NCBI GenBank assembly: GCA_035485575.1
Contig: DATHNW010000008.1
Location: 62,001 to 126,000 of the forward strand
Reading direction: 5' to 3'
From: DASRHD01 sp035485575
Lineage (GTDB): Bacteria; Verrucomicrobiota; Verrucomicrobiia; Opitutales; Opitutaceae
Length of the DNA: 64,000 nt
Of the stretch, positions 27,470 to 37,300 are shown in pieces. The notes below the pieces were generated by a model, which searched no databases, had not been told where the DNA came from, and saw only the letters and a program-made list of their open reading frames with translations. Every line of letters begins with the position of its first letter. Positions within the stretch are counted from its first letter, which is position 1. The translations under genes were made by a program, and so were the position numbers.

Positions 27470-28882
27470 TCATTGCGCTTGCTTGGCGACTTTGAACTCC
27501 GCCGGTTTTTTGCCCTTGGGCAGCGCGAGCAGATCATAGTCGTGATAGCCGGTGATCTTCACCTCGGCAAATTCGCTGACGGGCAGTTCACGCGGCACGT
27601 AAACGCGGCCGTCGATGTCGGGTGCATCGGCTTCGCCCCGGGCGATGCCGGGCTCCTCGACCAGGACTTTCAGCGTGCGACCGGCGTAGCTTGCGCTCAC
27701 CTGCGCGGCGATGTCCTTCTGCAGGGCCATGACGCGGTGCCAGCGCCGTTCCTTTTCCTTAGCGGGAACCTGCTCCGCCATCTTCGCGGCGCGCGTGCCT
27801 TCCTCCTGCGAGTAGCGGAAGACGCCGAGACGTTCAAATTTCACCTCGCGGATGAAATCGCACAGCTCGTCCACGTCGGCCTCGGTCTCGCCGGGAAACC
27901 CGACGATGAAAGTGGTGCGCAGCGCGATGCCGGGGATGCCCGCGCGGATGCGCTTGACCAGGTCACGGATATAATCGCCGCTGGTTTCGCGCTGCATCAG
28001 GCCGAGCATCCGGTCGCTGATATGCTGCAACGGCATGTCAACATAACGTGCGACCTTCGGGCAGGCGGCGATGGTGGCGATGAGCTCGTCGCTCCAGTGC
28101 GCCGGGTGCGTGTAGAGCAGGCGGATCCAGAAGTCGCCCTCGATCGCGCTGAGCTCGTGCAGCAGCGTCGTGAGCGCGTCGCCGCGCGAGGAATCGACGG
28201 GCGTGCGCGGATTGGGCCGTTCCTCCCAGCGGTCCATGCCGAAGAAGGTCGTGTCCTGTGAAATCAGGTTGAGCTCTTTCACGCCCTCTGCCACGAGCCG
28301 GCGCGCCTCGGCCACGACACTCTCGACAGTGCGGCTGCGGTGGCGTCCGCGGATTTGCGGGATGATGCAGAAGGTGCACGGGTGGTTGCAGCCCTCGGCG
28401 ATTTTCATGTAGGCGAAGTGCCGCGGGGTGAGCCGGAAGCGCGGCGTATCGTAATCGGGGATGTAGGTCGAGCGGGGCGTGACAAACGAGGCCGGTGCCT
28501 CGGCCGAGCCGCGCTCCTTCGCGTAGATTTCCTCGATGATCGGCGCGACTTTCGTGATCTGGTCGAGCCCGATGAAGGCGTCCACCTCGGGCATTTCGCC
28601 GGGCAGGTTTTTCGCGAAGCGCTGCGACATGCAGCCGGCAACGATGAGTTTCTGCCCGCGGCGGCGCTTGCGCAGGCCGCGCTGCTGGTGCACCTCGAGG
28701 ATGTGGCCGATCGACTCCTCCTTCGATGAGTCAATGAACGAGCAGGTGTTGACGATGACCACGTCGGCCTGCTCGGCCTCGGGCACGACCTGCATGCCGG
28801 CCTGGTGGAGGTGGCCGACCATGATTTCGCTGTCCACGAGGTTCTTGGCGCAGCCGAGCGAGATGAGGCTGACTTTGATCAT
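27470..28882 (-). CDS. rimO: Ribosomal protein S12 methylthiotransferase RimO
   Basis: 470-residue radical SAM enzyme that adds a methylthio group to the conserved aspartate of ribosomal protein S12. It has the N-terminal UPF0004 domain with cysteines in SLGCAKNLVDSE, VNTCSFI and VAGCMSQRF, the radical SAM motif GCNHPCTFCIIP and a C-terminal TRAM domain. The GCAKNxVDSE variant separates RimO from MiaB. Upstream is a terminator that ends the small basic protein transcript. Confidence 0.95.
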   Translation of the reverse strand: MIKVSLISLGCAKNLVDSEIMVGHLHQAGMQVVPEAEQADVVIVNTCSFIDSSKEESIGHILEVHQQRGLRKRRRGQKLIVAGCMSQRFAKNLPGEMPEVDAFIGLDQITKVAPIIEEIYAKERGSAEAPASFVTPRSTYIPDYDTPRFRLTPRHFAYMKIAEGCNHPCTFCIIPQIRGRHRSRTVESVVAEARRLVAEGVKELNLISQDTTFFGMDRWEERPNPRTPVDSSRGDALTTLLHELSAIEGDFWIRLLYTHPAHWSDELIATIAACPKVARYVDMPLQHISDRMLGLMQRETSGDYIRDLVKRIRAGIPGIALRTTFIVGFPGETEADVDELCDFIREVKFERLGVFRYSQEEGTRAAKMAEQVPAKEKERRWHRVMALQKDIAAQVSASYAGRTLKVLVEEPGIARGEADAPDIDGRVYVPRELPVSEFAEVKITGYHDYDLLALPKGKKPAEFKVAKQAQ

Positions 28883-28918
28883 GAAAAAATTCTGGTGGGA
28901 CGCGATGCGTTCAGCGAC

Positions 28919-28944
28919 GAAAAAACCGCGGCGCGGGCCGCGGT
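28919..28944 (-). terminator. Rho-independent terminator after the 31-residue basic protein
   Basis: Minus strand: ACCGCGGC and GCCGCGGT form a perfect 8-bp stem with a CCGC loop, directly followed by a T-tract. It starts 28 bp after the stop of the small basic protein gene and lies before the rimO start, so the small gene has its own transcription unit. Confidence 0.85.
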
Positions 28945-28972
28945 GTTGAAAGCGGAAGCGGCGGACGCAGCC

Positions 28973-29068
28973 TTACTTCTTCTTCGTGGCGGGAGTGCGG
29001 GCCTTGCGGCGTTTGAGATAAGCGGCGCGGCGTTTACGTTTGATGACTTTGTTGGATTGTTGGCCCAT
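28973..29068 (-). CDS. 31-residue highly basic protein
   Basis: MGQQSNKVIKRKRRAAYLKR then RKARTPATKKK: 13 of 31 residues are Lys or Arg. It resembles tiny ribosome-associated proteins such as bTHX in size and charge but does not share its sequence. I recall similar short proteins in Opitutaceae genomes, without an assigned function. An RNA- or ribosome-binding role is likely by composition. It has a dedicated terminator, which supports real expression. The ATG at 29068 is the only sensible start. Confidence 0.75.
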   Translation of the reverse strand: MGQQSNKVIKRKRRAAYLKRRKARTPATKKK

Positions 29069-29112
29069 GGTGAAAAGAGGAGAGGTCAAGGATTCAGGCC
29101 TGCCGCCGGGAG

Positions 29113-30111
29113 TCAAGTGCGGGGCTCAGGGCCGAAGGGCTCACCGCCGAGCAAATGCGGGCCTTCGCGGCGCCAGCGGTAGAGCAGCGGACCGGGGGTG
29201 CGATCGAGCTGCTTGAAGAGCGCGGGGTCGTCGCGTTTTTGCAAAGCGAGGTCTTCCACGCCGTCGGCGTCGCAGTTGAGGAACCGGGCGTAGGGCTTGA
29301 AGTGCTTGGGCCGGCCGATGATGCGCGCAAGGCCGGCGGGGGGCGGGGGGGCGCCGGGCTGGCGGTCGAGCACGAGAAAACTGTAGGGCAGGCTGCGCAG
29401 ATCGATGCTGGCACGCTGGCCGAATTTCACCCAGTCGCTGTTGGTGAAGGCTTCCGGCGCCGGGGCGGCAAAATGATGGCACCAATCGCGTTCACGGCCG
29501 GGGACTAGCAGGCCGCAGGCGGCTTGATGGGTGCAAGGTGCGATGATGCGAAACTCGCCGCGAAGTTCATCATGAATTTGCTGAAGAGCCCGGCTGTCCG
29601 CGTGGGTGCCGGGCTCGACCCAGAGCACGGCCTGGGCACGGCGGACAAGCGCGAGCAGGCCGGTGCGGGCCGCAGGCTCAAGTTCGTTGAGCACATGGCT
29701 GATGACGATCAGGCCGATGGACGGGCCGTCATCGCGCCAGCGATCCACGGTGAGGTGGGGAAACGCCTGGCGGGCGGCTTCGGTGGCGAAATCGAGGGCA
29801 AACGGCGAATGATCGTGCAGACGCAGAGCGGAGAATTTTTCCTGGCCGAAAAATTTCACGACCCGCCGACCGGCCACCCCGCTGCCGCAGCCCCAGTCAA
29901 GCACGGCGCCGCCGGTCGGAGGGATCCAGCCACGCAGGCGCAGCTCGCCGAGGACGGCATCCCATTTCCAGCCGATGCGCTCCCCATAGGTGGTATCGTA
30001 GGCCGCGAGATCGGCGGGCGATTGCCAGTAAGGCGCACGCGACGTGGTGCCATTAAGAAAGCCCGCGCGCAGTCGTTCGAGCGCCGCCCAGTCCGCTTTT
30101 TTCAAGTTCAT
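29113..30111 (-). CDS. Rsm22-like SAM-dependent methyltransferase
   Basis: 332 residues. The class I methyltransferase glycine motif is LDWGCGSGVAGRRVV. The later segment APCTHQAACGLLVPGRERDWCHHF has the C-x-H...C...WCH spacing of the Rsm22 family, linked to the small ribosomal subunit in mitochondria and containing an iron-sulfur or zinc site. The ATG at 30111 fits (MNLKKADWAALERLR); an upstream in-frame extension overlaps the next gene and is not conserved. It may be translationally linked to the LMF-like gene, whose stop lies 8 bp upstream. Confidence 0.8.
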   Translation of the reverse strand: MNLKKADWAALERLRAGFLNGTTSRAPYWQSPADLAAYDTTYGERIGWKWDAVLGELRLRGWIPPTGGAVLDWGCGSGVAGRRVVKFFGQEKFSALRLHDHSPFALDFATEAARQAFPHLTVDRWRDDGPSIGLIVISHVLNELEPAARTGLLALVRRAQAVLWVEPGTHADSRALQQIHDELRGEFRIIAPCTHQAACGLLVPGRERDWCHHFAAPAPEAFTNSDWVKFGQRASIDLRSLPYSFLVLDRQPGAPPPPAGLARIIGRPKHFKPYARFLNCDADGVEDLALQKRDDPALFKQLDRTPGPLLYRWRREGPHLLGGEPFGPEPRT

Positions 30112-30118
30112 GCGGGGG

Positions 30119-31633
30119 TTAACGCACAGGGTTGTCCGAGCGAAGCGAAACCGGCGGGAGGTAGAGATCGGACACGGCGCGGCGCCAGTACTGGCCGGTG
30201 TGGGCACGGACGGCGGGTTCGGTGAACTCATAGTTATAAAGCACGGCACGCACATAGCGCGGCGGATGTTGCGGAAAAGGATTGGCGCGAAACAGCGCCA
30301 GGACGTCAGGCGTGCCGCGCAGAAGGTGAACACAGAGATTGAGCACCCACGGGTTCTGGCTGGGTCCGCCGAGGGCGGCAAACCACATCTGCCAGTCGAG
30401 TCGTGGCTGGTGGGGTGCGACCCAGCCGGGCGCGCGTGTGAGGCTGCCGGGCTTGTGGAGAAATTCGTAAGCAAGCCAGTCGCGGCCGTCGTCGCTGCCC
30501 TCGAGAATGATTTCGGGACGCGAGGTGGTCATGACGGCAAAGAGGCCGTAATTATTGAACGAACGGAGCGGTGCGACAGCCGACAAAATATTTTCGAGCG
30601 GACGCGGAAGCTGCGCGGAAAAATCGAGCGAAGCCAGTATCGCGGTGAGGAGGAAAACAAAGCCGGCGAAGATGCGCAGCGGCCAGATGGACCAAAAGCG
30701 ATACAGTGTCGGTCCGGTGCCTATGAATGCGTCTACCAGCGATTGACGCCGAAAGATTCGCGCGATGGCCTGGCGCCACCAGACGTCGTCGAGGCAGGGC
30801 AGGCAAAGCGCGATCGTGAGCAAGTTGAAAAACGCATAGTTGCCGGTGAGGGCGATGACGATTTGCAGCGCGATGATCAGCCCTGCGGCGGGATGCCGCC
30901 AGCGCCGTGGGGCGAAGAGAGCGAACGGCACCACCAGCTCGATGAAGAACATCACGGCGCACGAGGCGCGGTGAAACCACAATGGGAGTTGAAAGGCATG
31001 CCAGGAGAGCGGCGTGGGCAGCGGTTGGGTTTCGTAATGAAACGCCAGCGCGGTGAGGTGGCGCCACGCGGGATCGCCGCTGGCCAGCTTGACGAAGCCC
31101 GAAAGAAACATGAGCCGGAAAAGCAGCCACCACAGGAGGCAGCGCGCCAGTCGTGGCGGTTCGTGGTGGCGCCAGAGCGGGAGCCAGGACCACGGCGCGA
31201 GAAAAACGGCGAGGAGAGTGGTCTCGAGCAGCAGCGCATCCCATTGGAATTCATAAAAAACCTGACCGGCACAGACGAGGGAGAGATAGGCGGCCCACAG
31301 CAACGCGAGACAAAGTGCGGGTGCGACGCCGGCAAAAAGCAGCAGCGCGAGCACCACGCCCGCGGCGCAGAGCACATGCAAGAACGCGCCCGTGCCGAAC
31401 AGCCAGCAGAGCGAGGGCAGCTGGGCGTAGGCGGAAGCCCCAAGCTGTTCATGGGCGGCCGAGAAAAAATCTGCAGCGGGCAATATACCGTGCGGGCCGA
31501 TGAGGCCGCGGAGCTGCACCCAGAACGAGATGAAGGCGCACAAGTGAACAAACGCGAGCAGGCGCAGGAAAAGCCAGGCGCCGAAGCCAAAACGGCCACC
31601 CAGTGCGTTTTGCGGTGCCGGTGTTTCCGTCAT
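30119..31633 (-). CDS. Lipase maturation factor-like membrane protein
   Basis: 504 residues with about eight to ten membrane segments and the LMF/DUF1222 signature VFYEFQWDALLLETTLLAVFLAP. In vertebrates LMF1 assists lipase folding in the ER; bacterial members are uncharacterised membrane proteins. The C-terminal third (NYGLFAVMTTSRPEIILEGS and DGRDWLAYEFLHKPG) is the extracytoplasmic domain also seen in family members. It is followed by the Rsm22-like gene in the same direction. Confidence 0.82.
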   Translation of the reverse strand: MTETPAPQNALGGRFGFGAWLFLRLLAFVHLCAFISFWVQLRGLIGPHGILPAADFFSAAHEQLGASAYAQLPSLCWLFGTGAFLHVLCAAGVVLALLLFAGVAPALCLALLWAAYLSLVCAGQVFYEFQWDALLLETTLLAVFLAPWSWLPLWRHHEPPRLARCLLWWLLFRLMFLSGFVKLASGDPAWRHLTALAFHYETQPLPTPLSWHAFQLPLWFHRASCAVMFFIELVVPFALFAPRRWRHPAAGLIIALQIVIALTGNYAFFNLLTIALCLPCLDDVWWRQAIARIFRRQSLVDAFIGTGPTLYRFWSIWPLRIFAGFVFLLTAILASLDFSAQLPRPLENILSAVAPLRSFNNYGLFAVMTTSRPEIILEGSDDGRDWLAYEFLHKPGSLTRAPGWVAPHQPRLDWQMWFAALGGPSQNPWVLNLCVHLLRGTPDVLALFRANPFPQHPPRYVRAVLYNYEFTEPAVRAHTGQYWRRAVSDLYLPPVSLRSDNPVR

Positions 31634-31691
31634 GGCGGCGAAGCAACGAAGGCAGGGATTCGGTTTTCCGGCCGCGGGCTGGCGGAGCGAA

Positions 31692-32660
31692 TCAGGGCAG
31701 GAATTCGGTCGTCATGGCCTGACTGACGGTGACCTTGTCCTTTTTGAGGATGCCGAGCTCCTCGAGCTGCTGGATTTGTTCGGCAAATCGCGCGGGATCG
31801 AGGCGGCCGATCTGCTGCGGACCACTGTCCGGGCCGCGGCCGGTGACGAGTTTTTCATCGATGATCATCTTGCGTGAAAAGGCCATGAAGTCGTCGGTGT
31901 TGGCCGGATTCGCTTTTTTAAGCGCCTCGTGCGCGGGCGTTGGGTCGCCTTCAAGGTAGTCGCGCCAGCCGCGGATGTAAGCGCGCAGGAAGGCGCGCAA
32001 CTCGGCGGGGTGTTCGCGCGCGAACTTGTGGCTGGTGATGAGCACGGCATAGGCGCGGAAGCCAGCATCCCAAGTGGAAAGGAAGCGCGGCATCTGGCCG
32101 CCGGCATGCACGATATGATAAGGCTCGGCGATGTAATAGCCCTGCTGGATGGCCTCTTTGTTGCCGAGAAACGCGGCGACGGAGAAATTCTGCGGGACGA
32201 TCTGGAAATCGAGGCCGTACTTCTTTTTCAGAAAGGCCAGGAAGGCCCATTCTGGCCGCGCAATGATGGTCTTGCCCTGCAAATCCTCGAAGCGATGCAC
32301 GGAGCTCGCCGGGTGCACAAGCAGCCCGGAAGGATCGTCCTGGAATACCGCCCCGATCTGGAGGAGGGGCACGCCCTCGGCGATTTGCAGGAGGGTATTG
32401 GTGCTGTCGGCCTGGCCGATGTCCGCCTGGCCGGTGGCGATCTTCGGCATGACAAACGCGTTGGGGCCGCCAGGCACGATCGTCACGTCGAGGCCCTCGT
32501 CGCGGAAGAAACCGCGCGCCTGTGCCTGGTAGAAACCGCCATGTTCGGGCTCGGCCACCCAGTCGAGCTGGACGGTGAGCTTGAAAAGCTTGTCCGGCGC
32601 GGCCCGGGCGATGGCGGCGAAAGCGAACGCGGCGGCGAGAAATTTTAGGGCGGTTTTCAT
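31692..32660 (-). CDS. ABC importer substrate-binding protein (NMT1/THI5-like)
   Basis: 322 residues with a signal peptide (MKTALKFLAAAFAFAAIARA). The start of the mature protein, LTVQLDWVAEPEHGGFYQAQ, and ADSTNTLLQIAEGVPLLQIG fit the NMT1/THI5-like family, which binds thiamine pyrimidine precursor, sulfonates, nitrate or riboflavin-related compounds. No TPP riboswitch motif was found upstream, so the thiamine link is unsupported. It is the last gene of the operon ATPase-permease-binding protein; the permease stop lies 10 bp upstream. Confidence 0.85.
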   Translation of the reverse strand: MKTALKFLAAAFAFAAIARAAPDKLFKLTVQLDWVAEPEHGGFYQAQARGFFRDEGLDVTIVPGGPNAFVMPKIATGQADIGQADSTNTLLQIAEGVPLLQIGAVFQDDPSGLLVHPASSVHRFEDLQGKTIIARPEWAFLAFLKKKYGLDFQIVPQNFSVAAFLGNKEAIQQGYYIAEPYHIVHAGGQMPRFLSTWDAGFRAYAVLITSHKFAREHPAELRAFLRAYIRGWRDYLEGDPTPAHEALKKANPANTDDFMAFSRKMIIDEKLVTGRGPDSGPQQIGRLDPARFAEQIQQLEELGILKKDKVTVSQAMTTEFLP

Positions 32661-32670
32661 AGGCAAAAAT

Positions 32671-33462
32671 TCAGAGGTCGGTACGTTCAAACGAATCGTG
32701 CCATTTGTGCAGCGCGAGCCAGCTCAGCGCGAGCACGGCCGCAACAAAGACGAAACCCAGCACGCATGTGACGGCAGCGGTGGCAAAGAGCGCGGGATAT
32801 TTCGCCTGGCTGCTATAAATGATGGCCTGGAAGCCGAGCCCGCCGCCGTCGCCGGCCGAACTGCCGGCGGTATAATCGCCCACCAGCGCCCCGATGGGCG
32901 CGAGGGTGGCCGCGATGCGCAGGCCGGTGAAAAAATAAGGCAGTGCCGCGGGCACGCGCAGGAGGAAAATTTCCTGTGCCTTCGTGGCCCGGTACATCTT
33001 GAAAAGGTCGGTGAAATTGCGGTCGGTGGAAATCAGGCCCTGGGTGGTGTTCACCACGAGCGGAAAAAAACAGATGAAAAATGTGATGATGGTGACGCTC
33101 TTCAGTCCCGGCCCGACCCAGAGCACGAGAATGGGCGCAAACACGATGACCGGTGTCATCTGCAGGATCATCAGATAAGGGTACAGGCTCACGCGTACCA
33201 GCGACGAGAGCGACAGGCCGAGTGCGAGCGTGAAGCTCACAGTGGCGGCGAGGCCGAAACCGAGGAGCGCGCCCTCGGCGGTGTTGAGCGTGGCGCGGGC
33301 CAGCACGCCGCGATTATCGGAAAAGGCGCCGAGGACCTGGCCGGGCGTCGGCAGGAGAAAGCGATTGTCCTCGTTCAAGGAGAAACACACGGCGTACCAG
33401 GCGGCGATGAAGAGCGCGCCGGTCGCCGCGGGCAGAAGAAAATTAAACAGCTTGCGCGGCAT
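32671..33462 (-). CDS. ABC importer permease (SsuC/TauC/ThiX type)
   Basis: 263 residues with about six membrane segments. The conserved EAA-type loop is visible as PAALPYFFTGLRIAATLAPI followed by GALVGDY. This type of permease forms a homodimer with the neighbouring ATPase and takes substrate from the NMT1-type binding protein encoded next. The stop of the ATPase gene lies 5 bp upstream of its ATG, so the genes are tightly coupled. Confidence 0.88.
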   Translation of the reverse strand: MPRKLFNFLLPAATGALFIAAWYAVCFSLNEDNRFLLPTPGQVLGAFSDNRGVLARATLNTAEGALLGFGLAATVSFTLALGLSLSSLVRVSLYPYLMILQMTPVIVFAPILVLWVGPGLKSVTIITFFICFFPLVVNTTQGLISTDRNFTDLFKMYRATKAQEIFLLRVPAALPYFFTGLRIAATLAPIGALVGDYTAGSSAGDGGGLGFQAIIYSSQAKYPALFATAAVTCVLGFVFVAAVLALSWLALHKWHDSFERTDL

Positions 33463-33467
33463 GGGTT

Positions 33468-34241
33468 TCAGGCGGCCACGGTTTCAACGGAGCGCAGCAG
33501 GCGGGAAGTCTCGGCGACGAGTTGCTGGTAATCGCGTGATTGGCGCGTCTCGGCCGTGCGCGGGTAAGGCAGGTCGATGCGCACCTCGCGGTGGAGCCGG
33601 CCGGGATTGGCACTGAGCACGAAGAGCCGGTTGGACAAAAACACGGCCTCGGCGACGGAATGCGTGACAAAAAAAGCGGTCCAGGCCTGCTGCTGGCGGA
33701 TGGCGAGCAGTTCCTCGTTGAGGTGCTCGCGCGTCATTTCGTCGAGTGCGCCAAACGGCTCGTCGAGCAGCAGGATTTTGGGCGAGAGGGAAAGCGCCCG
33801 GGCGATGGAGACGCGCATTTTCTGCCCGCCGGAAAGCTGGCGCGGATAGGATCTCCCACGGTCGGCCAGGCCGACGAGCGCGAGGGCGCGGTCGCGCGCT
33901 TGTTCGCGTTTGGTGGTGGGAGCCCGACGCAACCGGAGCGGCATCTCGACGTTTTTTGCGGTCGTGAGCCAGGGCAGGAGGGTGGGCTCCTGAAAAATGA
34001 ACGCGAGCTCGCTTGAAGCAATTTCCGGGGCGGCTCCGGTGACCGTGATCAGGCCGGCGCTGGCTTGACTGAGGCCGGCGATGAGCTTGAGCAGGGTGGA
34101 TTTGCCGCAGCCGCTCGGCCCGATGAGGCTGATGAAGTCTCCTGCTTGCGCGGTGAAACTGAGGCGCTGGAGGACCGGCGGGCCGTTGCCGTAGCGTTTG
34201 TCGACGTCGCGGAACTCAACAATGGGCGGCGGCGCGGGCAT
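33468..34241 (-). CDS. ABC importer ATPase (SsuB/TauB/ThiZ type)
   Basis: 257 residues with Walker A IGPSGCGKSTLLKLI, signature LSGGQKMRVSIARAL and Walker B ILLLDEPFGALD, plus the switch His in FFVTHSVAEAVFL. It powers the importer encoded by the next two genes. The ATG at 34241 (MPAPPPIVEFRDVDKRYGNG) gives the usual N-terminus; the upstream in-frame codons are not conserved. It is the first gene of the operon, 90 bp downstream of the TPR protein gene. Confidence 0.9.
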   Translation of the reverse strand: MPAPPPIVEFRDVDKRYGNGPPVLQRLSFTAQAGDFISLIGPSGCGKSTLLKLIAGLSQASAGLITVTGAAPEIASSELAFIFQEPTLLPWLTTAKNVEMPLRLRRAPTTKREQARDRALALVGLADRGRSYPRQLSGGQKMRVSIARALSLSPKILLLDEPFGALDEMTREHLNEELLAIRQQQAWTAFFVTHSVAEAVFLSNRLFVLSANPGRLHREVRIDLPYPRTAETRQSRDYQQLVAETSRLLRSVETVAA

Positions 34242-34331
34242 GCAAAAATTGAGCCGGGCAACGCAGCCCACGGCAAGCGCGATGAAATGTACCGGCCGGC
34301 GTTTGCCGTCCGCGACTCGGCGCAAGCCGGC

Positions 34332-35198
34332 TCACTGAAGCTTGGCGAGGGCCTTGGCGGCCAGACCGAATTTGGGATCGAGATTGAGCGCGGCCTGATA
34401 TTCGGCCCGGGCGGCAGCCGGCTCGTTCTTTTTTTCGTAAATGTTGCCGAGGCGGTAATGGGCGTAGGCGGTGGTCGGCTGCGTATCGCCGGGCGTGTGG
34501 GTCAGGTATTCCTTCAATGCGGCCTCGCCGCGATCGAGACGCTGGCCGGTAGTGGCGGCAATGAAGCCGATTTGGTAAAGCGCAGTGATCTGCTCCGGGT
34601 GTTCCTTGAGGAGGCTTTCGAAGGCATCAAAGGCCTCGTCGTATTTTCTTTCGGCGATGCAGATCTCGGCCTCGGCCAGCGCCCCGCGGACAGGGTTGCG
34701 CTTTTTGATTTCCTCCGCCTGCGCATGGGCCCGGGCCAGGCTGCCGCCGACGAAGAACGGCGCCTGCCGGTAAAAGGTGACCAGCTCCGCGCGGGCCTCG
34801 ATGTTGTCGGGATCGAGCTCGACCGCTTTCAGCAGCGCGATGCGGCATTTGGAGGCACTTCCCAATGAATAAGTCTGCCGTGCGAGCAGACCGTAGGAGC
34901 TGCCGAGCCAGTAAAAGTAATCGGAATTCCTGGCATCGCCGGCGGTGGCTTTTTCCAGCTCGGCGGCGGCGCCGGCCGGGTCGTCGCGGTAAAGCGCGAT
35001 GCGGCCGAGGTAATAATGTGCGGGGCCGTTCTGTGGGTCGGCGGCGGCGAGTTTTTCAAATGCGGCGCGGGCGTCGGGATAGTGTTTGGCTTTGAAGAGC
35101 GTGACGGCGTCGTCGAAGTCAGATGCGGCGGCGCGTCCGGTGCCGAGCAGGAGGCAGAAAAGGCTCAGCGTTAACCAGCGGGGTGGCAAAGCGTGCAT
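34332..35198 (-). CDS. Secreted TPR protein
   Basis: 288 residues. A signal peptide (LTLSLFCLLLGTGRAAAS) precedes tetratricopeptide repeats: DAVTLFKAKHYPDARAAFEK, PAHYYLGRIALYRDDPAGAA and YRLGNIYEKKNEPAAARAEY. It is likely periplasmic and acts as a protein-interaction scaffold. The context between an importer operon and an exporter operon gives no specific role. No catalytic domain is visible. Confidence 0.82.
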   Translation of the reverse strand: MHALPPRWLTLSLFCLLLGTGRAAASDFDDAVTLFKAKHYPDARAAFEKLAAADPQNGPAHYYLGRIALYRDDPAGAAAELEKATAGDARNSDYFYWLGSSYGLLARQTYSLGSASKCRIALLKAVELDPDNIEARAELVTFYRQAPFFVGGSLARAHAQAEEIKKRNPVRGALAEAEICIAERKYDEAFDAFESLLKEHPEQITALYQIGFIAATTGQRLDRGEAALKEYLTHTPGDTQPTTAYAHYRLGNIYEKKNEPAAARAEYQAALNLDPKFGLAAKALAKLQ

Positions 35199-35280
35199 GC
35201 TGACATGAGTCTTGCGCGAACGGGGCGGGTTCCAAGCTCAACCGGAGGCTGGCGCGGAGTTTTCCTGAAATTTACCAGGA

Positions 35281-36498
35281 CTATTCGTAGCGCAGGGCGT
35301 CGATCGGGTCGAGCTTGGCCGCCTTGCTGGCCGGATAGTAGCCGAAGCAGATGCCGACCGCGCCGCTGAACAGGAAGGCGGCGGCGATTGCCACCGTGGA
35401 AATCAGCGTGGGCCAGTTATTGAGTCGCGAAAGGAATTGGGACGCGCCGACCCCGAGCAGGATGCCGAGCGTGCCGCCCATCAGGCTGAGCACGACGGCC
35501 TCGATGAGGAACTGCATCCGGATGTCGCTGCCGTGCGCGCCCACGGCCATGCGGATGCCGATCTCGCGGGTGCGCTCGGTGACGGAGACCAGCATGATGT
35601 TCATGATGCCGATGCCGCCGACGAGCAGGGAGACGCCGGCAATTGCGCCGAGGAGGAAGGTCATGGTGCGGGTGGTCGCCGTGGCGGCCTCGGCGATCTC
35701 CTGCTGATCGCGCACGGTGAAGTCATCATCCTTGCCCTGCGTGATGTGGTGGCGGTCGCGGAGGAGGCCCGTGATGTCCTGCTCGGCGTTGGCCATGCGG
35801 TCGGACGAGGCGGCCTGGACATTGATGAAGGGGAGGAAAGTCTGCTTGGAGAAGCGCTTCATCGCGCTGGTGTAGGGAATGATGACCATGTCATCCTGGT
35901 CGGTGCCCTGCAGGGAAAAACCCTTGGCGGAGAGGACACCGACGACCTTGAAAGGCAGGTTGCGGATGCGGATACTCTTGCCGATGGGATCGCCCTCCGG
36001 GAAAAGCTGGTTCACGATGGTCTGGCCGAGAATGCAGACTTTGGCCGCGCTCCGGACATCCTGTTCGGTGAAATCGGTGCCCGCCGAAAGGGGCCACTCG
36101 CGCATGGAAAGATAGTCTTCGCTCTCGCCGACAATCCGGGTGAACCAGTTCAGGCCGTTCGCCAGGACCTGGGCGCCGCCGCGGACTTCGGGGCTGACGG
36201 CCGAGACATCGCGCACCTCGTTTTTGATGGCCAGTGCGTCGTCGATGGTGAGGCTGCCGGCCCCGCCATAGCCGCTGCGGGCGCCGCCGGAGTTGGCGCT
36301 GCCGGCAAAAACCAGGATGATATTCTGGCCCAGGCTGGCGATCTGGGCCTCGACCTGGGCCTCGGCACCGTTGCCGATGCTGACCATGGCGATGACCGCG
36401 GCGACGCCGATGATGATGCCGAGCGCCGTGAGGATGGAGCGCATTTTATTGCGGCGCAGGGCGCGGAGGGCGACGAGGATGGTGGAAAGAAAACGCAT
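35281..36498 (-). CDS. MacB-type ABC transporter permease
   Basis: 405 residues with one N-terminal membrane helix, a large periplasmic MacB_PCD domain (NIILVFAG, SGYGGAGSLTIDDALAIKNE) and an FtsX domain of three C-terminal helices (TMTFLLGAIAGVSLLVGGIG). It is the mechanotransmission component of a tripartite exporter. The ATPase is a separate gene 12 bp upstream rather than fused, as in many MacB relatives. No outer-membrane TolC partner is nearby. Confidence 0.9.
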   Translation of the reverse strand: MRFLSTILVALRALRRNKMRSILTALGIIIGVAAVIAMVSIGNGAEAQVEAQIASLGQNIILVFAGSANSGGARSGYGGAGSLTIDDALAIKNEVRDVSAVSPEVRGGAQVLANGLNWFTRIVGESEDYLSMREWPLSAGTDFTEQDVRSAAKVCILGQTIVNQLFPEGDPIGKSIRIRNLPFKVVGVLSAKGFSLQGTDQDDMVIIPYTSAMKRFSKQTFLPFINVQAASSDRMANAEQDITGLLRDRHHITQGKDDDFTVRDQQEIAEAATATTRTMTFLLGAIAGVSLLVGGIGIMNIMLVSVTERTREIGIRMAVGAHGSDIRMQFLIEAVVLSLMGGTLGILLGVGASQFLSRLNNWPTLISTVAIAAAFLFSGAVGICFGYYPASKAAKLDPIDALRYE

Positions 36499-36510
36499 CG
36501 GGGGCGGAAA

Positions 36511-37272
<762 letters not shown>

Positions 37273-37300
37273 GGCGCGGACAGGCCGGGCGGACCCGTGA

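Noticed and set aside
30044..31726. 560-codon plus-strand frame opposite the LMF-like gene
   Set aside because: The minus-strand product has the LMF signature and regular membrane helices; the plus-strand frame is charged low-complexity sequence.
34242..34331. TPP riboswitch ahead of the NMT1-type importer
   Set aside because: No CTGAGA or ACCTGA-like conserved core could be found in this gap or in the preceding gene's leader.
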